Assembly: GCA_965201045.1 (NCBI GenBank)
Contig: OZ241746.1
Location: 4,774,001 to 4,838,000, forward strand
Length of the DNA stretch: 64,000 bases
Reading direction: 5' to 3'
Origin: JAPORK01 sp026710285
GTDB lineage: Bacteria > Pseudomonadota > Gammaproteobacteria > Pseudomonadales > Endozoicomonadaceae
Positions within the stretch are counted from its first letter, which is position 1. Each line of letters starts with the position of its first letter. Of the stretch, positions 57,202 through 64,000 are shown one piece after another. The translations under genes were made by a program, and so were the position numbers. A model generated the notes under the pieces. It did not search any database. It saw nothing but the letters and a program-made list of their open reading frames with translations, and was not told the origin of the DNA.

Positions 57202-57480
57202 TCAGACAGACGTTTTTTCTTTTGGTACAGTTCCTTCAATGACAATGTCTTCTTTGGTTTTACAGCAACAGGGTAAGATATAGTTTTCCGGAATGAATGC
57301 AATAGGCTCATCAAAGTAAGTGACTTTTCCTTCTACCAGTTTTAAACGACACAGACCACAAAAACCCTGACGACATTGATACTCTACATCAATTCCCTGA
57401 TCTTCAATGGCTTCAAGTAGACTCATTGAATCATCAGCACACATAAAACTATAATTATCTATTTTTACAATAATACTCAT
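57202..57480 (-). CDS. yfaE: 2Fe-2S ferredoxin, class Ia ribonucleotide reductase maintenance
   Basis: A 92-residue plant-type ferredoxin (E. coli YfaE has 84). Cluster ligands are in YQCRQGFCGLCRLKL and ILPCCCKT. YfaE supplies electrons to rebuild the diferric-tyrosyl radical cofactor of NrdB. It lies 131 bp after nrdB on the same strand, so it belongs to the nrdAB transcription unit. A hairpin lies in the gap. Confidence 0.92.
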   Translation of the reverse strand: MSIIVKIDNYSFMCADDSMSLLEAIEDQGIDVEYQCRQGFCGLCRLKLVEGKVTYFDEPIAFIPENYILPCCCKTKEDIVIEGTVPKEKTSV

Positions 57481-57501
57481 AAATTAAGGTACTTTTTTAA
57501 T

Positions 57502-57525
57502 AGCAGACAACAGTTATTGTCTGCT
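57502..57525. other. 9-bp hairpin between nrdB and yfaE
   Basis: Arms agcagacaa and ttgtctgct enclose a 6-nt loop. On the transcribed minus strand it is not followed by a U-run, so it may be an RNA processing or stability hairpin and not a terminator. Confidence 0.45.
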
Positions 57526-57611
57526 TTATTCAGGTTATCCGGATTTTATCAACAGCATAAAATAAGGGTGAACACATTAAAAGTATAATTTACCTTTTTA
57601 AAAACAGGCAA

Positions 57612-58742
57612 TTATAACGTAAAATTCTCAAATTCATTGCTCTTTAATTCACTGTCTACCTGACCTACCAGATAAGAGCTAACTTCTACTTCCTGTGGCG
57701 CAACCTGAACATTATCACTGTTTAACCAGGCATTCATCCATGGCAGAGGATTTTGTTTTTGAGAAAAAGAGTGCGAAAACTGCAATGCATCCATACGTTG
57801 TGCTGCAATATACTCAATATACTGACACAGAATTTCTTTGTTTAGCCCAATCATTGAACCATCCTTAAACAGATAATCAGCCCATGCCTTTTCCTGTTCT
57901 ACCGCATCCAAAAAAATATGTCTTGCTTCTTCATGACACTCCCGGGCTACAACCTCCATTTCTGGATCATCGTTTCCGGAAGCCATCAGGTTAAGAATGT
58001 GTTGTGTCCCGGTGAGATGCAACGCTTCATCTCTGGCAATTAACTTGATAATTTTTGCGTTACCTTCCATTTTTGCACGCTCTGCAAAAGCAAAACTACA
58101 GGCAAAGCTTATATAAAAACGCAACGCTTCAAGCACATTAACTGATACCATGGTTAAATATAAAATACGTTTTAATGTCCGTAAAGTCACTTCTGTTGGT
58201 TGCCCATTAACGGTAAAGGTACCTTCTCCCTGTGTCTGGAAGAGTTGTGTCATCATAATGAGCTGGTCATAGTGTTTGGTGATATCTGTAGCCCTATCAA
58301 GAATGGCATCGGTGTCGACAATACCATCAAACACTTCAGAAGACTCAGGTAAAATATTACGAATAATATGTGTATAGGAGCGTGAATGAATCGTTTCACT
58401 AAACGCCCATGTTTCAATCCATGTTTCAAGTTCCGGCAATGAAACAACCGGCAAAAAGGCAATATTAGGTGATCTCCCCTGTACAGAATCAAGCAGTGTC
58501 TGATACTGTAAATTACTTAAAAAGATGTGTCGCTCGTGTTCAGACAGTGATAAAAAATCTTTTCTGTCCTGGGTGACATCTATCTCTTCCGGACGCCAGA
58601 AAAACGAGAGTTGTTTTTCAATTAGTTTTTCAAAAATCGGATGCTTCTGCACATCATAGCGAGATACATTGACATAATTACCAAAGAACATTGGCTCTTT
58701 AGTTGCATCAAATTGGTTTTGGTTGAATGTAGTATAATTCAT
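57612..58742 (-). CDS. nrdB: ribonucleoside-diphosphate reductase class Ia, beta subunit
   Basis: A 376-residue protein, the same length as E. coli NrdB. It houses the diferric-tyrosyl radical: iron ligands occur in FLSNLQYQTLLDSVQGRS, WAFSETIHSRSYTHI, LIARDEALHLTGTQHI and CHEEARHIF. The C-terminal tail binds NrdA. It follows nrdA by 64 bp on the same strand. All expected ligand blocks are present. Confidence 0.96.
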   Translation of the reverse strand: MNYTTFNQNQFDATKEPMFFGNYVNVSRYDVQKHPIFEKLIEKQLSFFWRPEEIDVTQDRKDFLSLSEHERHIFLSNLQYQTLLDSVQGRSPNIAFLPVVSLPELETWIETWAFSETIHSRSYTHIIRNILPESSEVFDGIVDTDAILDRATDITKHYDQLIMMTQLFQTQGEGTFTVNGQPTEVTLRTLKRILYLTMVSVNVLEALRFYISFACSFAFAERAKMEGNAKIIKLIARDEALHLTGTQHILNLMASGNDDPEMEVVARECHEEARHIFLDAVEQEKAWADYLFKDGSMIGLNKEILCQYIEYIAAQRMDALQFSHSFSQKQNPLPWMNAWLNSDNVQVAPQEVEVSSYLVGQVDSELKSNEFENFTL

Positions 58743-58806
58743 TATCTCATATTCCTGAATGCAAAATAATTATATATGCTGTAATGCTAAGGCATAAAAA
58801 AATAAA

Positions 58807-61080
58807 TTAAATTTTGCAGGCCCCTCCGGCACACTGATTATCCTCATGTTCCACAGCATAATCATCTGAACCGTCACGGGTATTGTGGTAGTACAGCGTT
58901 TTAATTCCCATTTTGTAAGCATTAAGTAAATCTTGCAAAATAACCTTTATCGGTACTTTGGTATCACTATATTTGATCGGATCGTAATTCGTATTGGCTG
59001 AAATAGTCTGATCAATAAACTTCTGCATAATCGCAACCAGTTGCAGATAACCGGTATTATTGGGTATATTCCACAGCAGTTCATATTGATTTTTTAATGT
59101 TTCATAATCAGGTACAACCTGTTTTAGAATACCATCCTTACTGGCTTTAACGCTTACAAATCCTCTGGGAGGTTCAATCCCGTTGGTTGCATTGGATATT
59201 TGCGAAGAAGTTTCTGAAGGCATTTGTGCGGTCAGTGTACTGTTACGTAAACCATCACGTTTAATCTGTTCACGCAGCATCTCCCAATCCAGTAACAAAG
59301 GTGTATTACAAAAATGATCCAACTCTTTTTTATAGGTATCAATCGGTAAGACCCCTTCACTGTAACGGGTCTCTGCAAAAGCAGGACAACTACCTTTTTC
59401 TCTGGCAACTGCATTTGAAGCTTTGAGCAAATAATATTGTATGGCTTCAAACGTTTGATGGGTTAATGTGATGGCTGATCCGTCTGAGTATTTAACACCA
59501 TTTTTTGCCAGATAGTTAGCATAATTAATAACCCCTATGCCCAATGGACGTCTTAGCATAGTGGAATTTTTTGCAGCCGGTACTGGATAATCCTGATAAT
59601 CTAACAAATTATCCAGCGCACGCACGATTAAATCTGCCAAACCTTCCAACTCATCAAGGTCAGTTAACCGACCTAAATTAAAGGCAGCCAGTGTACATAG
59701 CGCTATTTCTCCCTTCGGATCATTGATATTAGTCAATGGTTTTGTAGGTAACGCAATTTCAAGACAAAGGTTACTCTGACGCACCGGTGCCACTTCTGGT
59801 TTGAACGGACTATGTGTATTACAATGGTCTACATTTTGCAGATAAATTCTACCCGTTCCGGCACGCTCCCTGGCAAAAAGTGAAAACAGATCTACCGCTT
59901 TGACTGTCTCTTTTTTAATTGCATCATCGTTTTCATATTGTACATAAAGCTGTTCAAACCGATCCTGATCGGCAAAAAAAGCATCATATAAATCAGGCAC
60001 ATCATCAGGAGAGAACAGGGTAATGTTACCTCCCTCTATCAAACGCTGATACATCAGACGATTGAACTGCACACCATAGTCAAGCTGCCGTATACGATTT
60101 TCTTCGACACCCCGGTTGTTTTTTAACACCAGCAATGATTCCACTTCTCTGTGCCATAAAGGATAAAAAAGTGTCGCCGCCCCTCCCCGAACGCCACCCT
60201 GAGAACAGGATTTAACCGCTGTCTGAAAATATTTATAAAACGGAATGCAACCGGTATGATAAGCTTCACCATTGCGAATAGGGCTGCCCAAGGCACGGAT
60301 ACGCCCTGCATTTACTCCGATACCAGCGCGCTGACTAACATATTTTACAATGGCAGATGCAGTGGCATTAATCGAATCCAGAGCGTCATCACATTCAATT
60401 AGCACGCAGGAACTAAACTGTCTGGTGGGTGTGCGTACACCCGCCATAATCGGTGTGGGAAGTGATAGTTTAAAGGTAGATATTGCATGATAGAAACGGG
60501 TTACATAATCTGTCCGAGTTTCTCGCGGATAGTTTGCAAATAAACACATACTAATCAGCATATAAAGAAACTGCGGACTTTCATAATAAACACCGGTCAC
60601 ACGATTTTGCAACAAATATTTTCCTTCCAGCTGCTTAACGGCAGCATAGCTAAAACTCATATCACGGTTATGGTCAATAATCTGATTCAGCTGATCCAGT
60701 TCATCACGCATGTAGTCTTGCAAAATATGTGCGTCATATTTTCCCATTGCTACTTTTTGTGTAATCTGTTCAGCCAGAGAAGGTGGCTCAAACTGACCAT
60801 AAGCTTTTTTACGCAGATGAAAAATCGCTAAACGTGCAGCTAAATGCTGATAATCCGGTGCTTTATCAGAAATAAGATCTGCCGCAGATTTAATCAGTGT
60901 TTCATGAATGTCTGTTGTGGCAATACCATCAAAAAATTGCAGATGTGCCTTTAGTTCCACTTCCGAAACAGAAACATTATTCAGGTTGTCAGCAGCCCAG
61001 GTCACAACCCGATGAATTTTGTCCAGATTGAGCGGTTCCTTCGTGCCATTTCGTTTTTTTACCAGAAGATCTTTGTTCAT
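58807..61080 (-). CDS. nrdA: ribonucleoside-diphosphate reductase class Ia, alpha subunit
   Basis: A 757-residue protein (E. coli 761). The N-terminal ATP-cone (LVKKRNGTKEPLNLDKIHRV) gives allosteric activity control. Active-site and specificity blocks include RQFSSCVLIECDDALDSINA, GIGVNAGRIRALGSPI and NLCLEIALPT. The C-terminal redox pair is QCAGGACKI. Reduces NDPs to dNDPs with NrdB. First gene of the nrdA-nrdB-yfaE unit, with two NrdR-like boxes upstream. Confidence 0.97.
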   Translation of the reverse strand: MNKDLLVKKRNGTKEPLNLDKIHRVVTWAADNLNNVSVSEVELKAHLQFFDGIATTDIHETLIKSAADLISDKAPDYQHLAARLAIFHLRKKAYGQFEPPSLAEQITQKVAMGKYDAHILQDYMRDELDQLNQIIDHNRDMSFSYAAVKQLEGKYLLQNRVTGVYYESPQFLYMLISMCLFANYPRETRTDYVTRFYHAISTFKLSLPTPIMAGVRTPTRQFSSCVLIECDDALDSINATASAIVKYVSQRAGIGVNAGRIRALGSPIRNGEAYHTGCIPFYKYFQTAVKSCSQGGVRGGAATLFYPLWHREVESLLVLKNNRGVEENRIRQLDYGVQFNRLMYQRLIEGGNITLFSPDDVPDLYDAFFADQDRFEQLYVQYENDDAIKKETVKAVDLFSLFARERAGTGRIYLQNVDHCNTHSPFKPEVAPVRQSNLCLEIALPTKPLTNINDPKGEIALCTLAAFNLGRLTDLDELEGLADLIVRALDNLLDYQDYPVPAAKNSTMLRRPLGIGVINYANYLAKNGVKYSDGSAITLTHQTFEAIQYYLLKASNAVAREKGSCPAFAETRYSEGVLPIDTYKKELDHFCNTPLLLDWEMLREQIKRDGLRNSTLTAQMPSETSSQISNATNGIEPPRGFVSVKASKDGILKQVVPDYETLKNQYELLWNIPNNTGYLQLVAIMQKFIDQTISANTNYDPIKYSDTKVPIKVILQDLLNAYKMGIKTLYYHNTRDGSDDYAVEHEDNQCAGGACKI

Positions 61081-61433
61081 AAGTCCATCAACATATGCTA
61101 TATCAAAAAGCTTTCAGATGTAGTTATCGCAGATAAGATAACTATCCATGTTATGGTTTTACAGCAGAAAAAAACAGTACAACAAATACTTTTTTATTTG
61201 ATACTAACTAAACAGAGAAAGCTGTCTGTTTAAATACAACCTGAACTCAAACCATCTGATATTTTCTTGTGCCTGTTAACCGATTCATGATCATCAGGTC
61301 ACACCATGTATTGGTTGAGTTTCATTAATTAATGATGGCTATATCAACATAAAAAACAGATACTATTGTTTTTTTTTGCTTGTAAAAACTTAATAATTAT
61401 TACTACCTGTTTATTAAGATTAATTATCACAAA

Positions 61434-61449
61434 ACACAATATGTAGTGT
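61434..61449. promoter_or_regulatory. NrdR box 1
   Basis: acacaatatgtagtgt matches the known NrdR consensus (acaCwAtATaTwGtgt) at 15 of 16 positions. NrdR represses ribonucleotide reductase genes when dATP is high. The site lies about 355 bp upstream of nrdA. Confidence 0.75.
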
Positions 61450-61465
61450 TTCATGGTTACTAATT

Positions 61466-61481
61466 ACACAAGATAATGTAT
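61466..61481. promoter_or_regulatory. NrdR box 2
   Basis: acacaagataatgtat matches 13 of 16 consensus positions. It starts 32 bp from box 1, about three helical turns, the usual spacing of paired NrdR boxes. Confidence 0.7.
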
Positions 61482-62427
61482 ATAAAGTAAAAGGTCAAAC
61501 CTCTTTTTTAAGATAAAAAATATATAAAAAAAAAGTAGATCAATGGCTGCAAACATATTATAATCTGCCAGCCATAAATTTAAAAAACAAAATTAATATA
61601 TGGTTTTTAGCGGAACTTTGGGCACTCATAAACCATCAAACAAAGTAATGGTGATTAGTCTGAGTATCAACAATATACAACTTATAAATAATAAAAAATA
61701 GCTGAGTATAAAACCGTACAGGCAAGCAAAGATAAGCTTTCTGCTGTTAACTGAATTTTCGCTTTTACGAAAATAAAATCCATGCTATTCATTTGCAATG
61801 TAAATATTTACTCTTTAGTTAAAAATACGTCAGGGTAACGCTATAAAACTTTTTATCAACAGAATTTACTCACTATTTCGTTTTAACTGAATATTGACAA
61901 ATTAACAGTAATAAGGTGTTAAATAGGTTTGATAATAACCTGTTAGCTGATTTTAATAAAACTATTTTGTTACAATACTTCGGACAGCTTCTGAAAAGCT
62001 ACTGTAGGTTAAATTGTAAGCTATTGATTTTCAGAGGTGTTTTTTCAACTGAATAAAAAATAAATCCTTTTGAAATCAAAAGCTTACAAAAATTGCCTGG
62101 GATTTTGTTGTTACGTAAAGTTTAAATTTGTCTGGACAAAATGGTATATTAATATGATTATTCTATTAACAAATTGCTTTTAATAACTGCATATTAATTA
62201 TTTTTCCACTTAACGGATGCATGATAACCTATTGATCGCATTTATAATTAATTAACTTTAAAAGTTTACCTCTTTAAAGTTAAAATATTTACAAATCAAT
62301 AAGATATTACTGGTCAGTGAGTTAACAAAAAGATTATCCACCGCATAATGAGACGAAAGTATAAGATAAGCAGTACCATTAACTGAAATTTAAATTGATA
62401 AATCAATTGCCACAAGGTTAAACGAAC

Positions 62428-63861
62428 ATGTCTGTCAGCGTATTTGATATTTTTAAAATAGGTATCGGTCCTTCCAGCTCTCATACTTTAGGTCCGATGA
62501 TAGCAGCAAGGCAATTTATTGATCAATTGCATAATCAAAACTTATTTGACCAAACTACTGCTGTTAAAATCAGCCTTTATGGTTCTTTAGCGTTAACGGG
62601 TCTCGGACATGCTACTGATAAAGCTGTATTGTTAGGTTTGTCAGGTTATGATCCTGCTATTATCGATCCTGATAAAGCAGATGAAACCTTTGCGCAGATA
62701 AAAAAAGAGCATACGCTACTACTGGCGAACAGCAAAGAGATACCCTTTGACTATGATACGCAACTATTGTTTCATTATGATGAATCTTTACCTCAGCATC
62801 CCAATGGTCTGCGGTTTTATGCCATGGATAAAAACGGTATTGTCACTTTGACAAAAGATTATTTATCGATAGGTGGAGGCACTATTGTTGAAGCAGATAA
62901 ATACCAAAGCAACCAAAATCAAAACAGTGAAGATAACCGTCAGGGAGTACCTTTCCCATTCAAAACCGGCAAAGATTTAATCTTATTGTGCAATAAAAAT
63001 AAACGCCCTCTTTATGAACTGATGATGGAAAATGAAAAAGCCTTGTATAACGGTAATATCCAGTTGATTAACCATAAACTGGATGTTATATGGGCAGTGA
63101 TGCAGGGTTGTATTGAAAGAGGTTTAAAGAAAGAAGGGAGTCTTCCTGTAAGCGGAGTAAAAAGGCGTGCTGCTGAAATGTATACATCGCTATTACAGCA
63201 GGCTGAATCTTTAGCGCAGGATAACTTCGTGATTATGGACTGGATTACCCTCTACGCCATGGCTGTTAATGAAGAAAATGCCTGTGGAGGACGTATTGTT
63301 ACCGCACCAACGAATGGTGGTGCAGGTGTTTTACCCGCCGTTCTCATGTACTACCTCCGGTTTATTCGGGGTGCCAACAAACAGGGAGTACGTGATTTTT
63401 TATTAACTGCCTCAGCCATCTGCATGTTATATAAAATGAATGCTTCTATTTCTGGTGCTGAAGTAGGTTGTCAGGGAGAAGTCGGTGTTGCCTGTTCAAT
63501 GTCAGCTGCTGCGTTAACCGCAGTACAGGGTGGCAGTATAGAACAGATAGAAAATGCAGCAGAAATCGGTATGGAACATCATCTTGGCATGACCTGTGAT
63601 CCGGTAGGCGGGCTGGTACAAATTCCATGTATAGAGCGTAATGGTATTGCTGCCATTAAAGCCATCACAGCCAGTCGTCTTGCATTGCGTGGTAGCGGAG
63701 AACATCATGTTTCACTGGACAGCGTTATTGAAACGATGTACCGTACAGGTAAGGATATGCAGAGTAAATACCGGGAAACATCTCTGGGAGGGCTGGCTAT
63801 TTTTGCCCGTAAAAGCAATACATTCACAAACCAGTCAGATGATATAAAAAATAGTCATTAA
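62428..63861 (+). CDS. sdaA: L-serine dehydratase, single-chain iron-sulfur type
   Basis: A 477-residue enzyme (E. coli SdaA 454) deaminating L-serine to pyruvate and ammonia. The N-terminal beta domain has FKIGIGPSSSHTLGPM. The alpha domain holds the [4Fe-4S] cysteines in ACGGRIVTAPTNGGAG, GCQGEVGVACSM and TCDPVGGLVQIPC. An insertion near residues 160-175 (DKYQSNQNQNSEDNRQG) makes it slightly longer than the E. coli protein. Together with the cyclo-ligase it touches one-carbon and serine metabolism. The next gene begins about 100 bp downstream on the same strand. Confidence 0.96.
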   Translation: MSVSVFDIFKIGIGPSSSHTLGPMIAARQFIDQLHNQNLFDQTTAVKISLYGSLALTGLGHATDKAVLLGLSGYDPAIIDPDKADETFAQIKKEHTLLLANSKEIPFDYDTQLLFHYDESLPQHPNGLRFYAMDKNGIVTLTKDYLSIGGGTIVEADKYQSNQNQNSEDNRQGVPFPFKTGKDLILLCNKNKRPLYELMMENEKALYNGNIQLINHKLDVIWAVMQGCIERGLKKEGSLPVSGVKRRAAEMYTSLLQQAESLAQDNFVIMDWITLYAMAVNEENACGGRIVTAPTNGGAGVLPAVLMYYLRFIRGANKQGVRDFLLTASAICMLYKMNASISGAEVGCQGEVGVACSMSAAALTAVQGGSIEQIENAAEIGMEHHLGMTCDPVGGLVQIPCIERNGIAAIKAITASRLALRGSGEHHVSLDSVIETMYRTGKDMQSKYRETSLGGLAIFARKSNTFTNQSDDIKNSH

Positions 63862-63964
63862 AAAATACCGGAAAACAGACAGCCACTTTATTATACTAAG
63901 CAAGTGTCATGACACCGAGCAAACAGTCTGCACCCGCTGCAGTAAAAATATAAGGAGTGTGCAC

Positions 63965-64000
63965 ATGATAAAAAAATCAGACTTATCAGAACAGTTAAAA
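63965..64000 (+). CDS. start of a gene cut by the window end
   Basis: The ATG at 63965 follows a strong ribosome-binding site (aaggag at 63952-63957) and opens MIKKSDLSEQLK, reaching the window end. Twelve codons are too few to name the product. Same strand as sdaA, 103 bp after it. Confidence 0.6.
   Translation, partial: MIKKSDLSEQLK

Larger units (their letters stand above)
61081..62427. other. 1.35-kb divergent regulatory region
   Basis: No protein-coding gene is convincing. It separates divergent nrdA and sdaA and is very AT-rich. It contains two NrdR-like boxes (61434-61481), and about 62005-62100 resembles the leader repeat of 1321-1400. I found no tRNA or known riboswitch in it. Confidence 0.6.

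Noticed and set aside
63862..63964. Possible glycine riboswitch between sdaA and the next gene
   Set aside because: The conserved glycine-aptamer core is not visible and the gap is short.
1..64000. CRISPR arrays and tRNA or rRNA genes
   Set aside because: The tandem repeats found lack the short repeat/unique spacer pattern, and no tRNA cloverleaf or rRNA sequence was recognised by eye; a tRNAscan-SE run would be decisive.

Overview
The window looks like a piece of an AT-rich gammaproteobacterial chromosome from an organism living in close contact with a eukaryotic host. The housekeeping genes point to Gammaproteobacteria: glnD, the nrdA-nrdB-yfaE ribonucleotide reductase set, a single-chain iron-sulfur L-serine dehydratase, deaD, a 5-formyltetrahydrofolate cyclo-ligase. 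Around them lie many secreted ankyrin, MORN and SRCR proteins, a mevalonate operon, dispersed palindromic repeats, pseudogenes, an intron and transposase debris. The genus cannot be fixed from sequence alone; a symbiont or pathogen of an animal or protist is inferred.

Layout. 1-3.3 kb: two related secreted ankyrin-type genes with duplicated 5' regions, both decayed at the 3' end, and the remnant of a membrane-anchored surface protein. 3.7-13.2 kb: a compact four-gene operon (DUF499 ATPase, DUF3780, DUF1156 adenine methylase, PLD/SNF2 helicase) of the type linked to anti-phage islands, with base composition visibly richer in G+C than its surroundings. 13.2-22.4 kb: accessory debris with a small membrane protein, an HrgA/COG2958-like nuclease candidate, a 299-bp tandem repeat, MITE-like elements, two broken copies of the helicase gene, and a secreted-type ankyrin gene made of three 726-bp units. 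23-26.3 kb: a large surface protein with a metazoan-type SRCR domain. 26.7-28.5 kb: a duplication of the hmgA leader and 5' end around a secreted cysteine-containing protein. 28.4-34.6 kb: a complete mevalonate operon (HMG-CoA reductase, type 2 IPP isomerase, HMG-CoA synthase, two GHMP kinases, diphosphomevalonate decarboxylase) giving IPP and DMAPP. 34.7-39.9 kb: three tandem paralogous secreted ankyrin proteins, the last truncated by a frameshift. 40.3-46.7 kb, minus strand: deaD, an acidic repeat secreted protein, a MORN protein, a SOUL haem-binding protein and a DUF2237 protein. 47-50.5 kb: a broken secreted protein, a degenerate group II intron and an IS transposase pseudogene. 50.7-52.8 kb: lineage-specific genes. 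53-64 kb: core chromosome (cyclo-ligase, glnD, yfaE/nrdB/nrdA with two NrdR-like boxes, sdaA).

Functional reading. The operon at 3.7-13.2 kb probably acts as a self/non-self DNA discrimination system: the methylase marks DNA, while the ATPase and PLD helicase act on unmarked DNA. The mevalonate operon feeds isoprenoid synthesis. The ankyrin, MORN and SRCR proteins are candidate host-interaction factors. The repeats have repeatedly duplicated gene fragments, most clearly pieces of the defence genes themselves.
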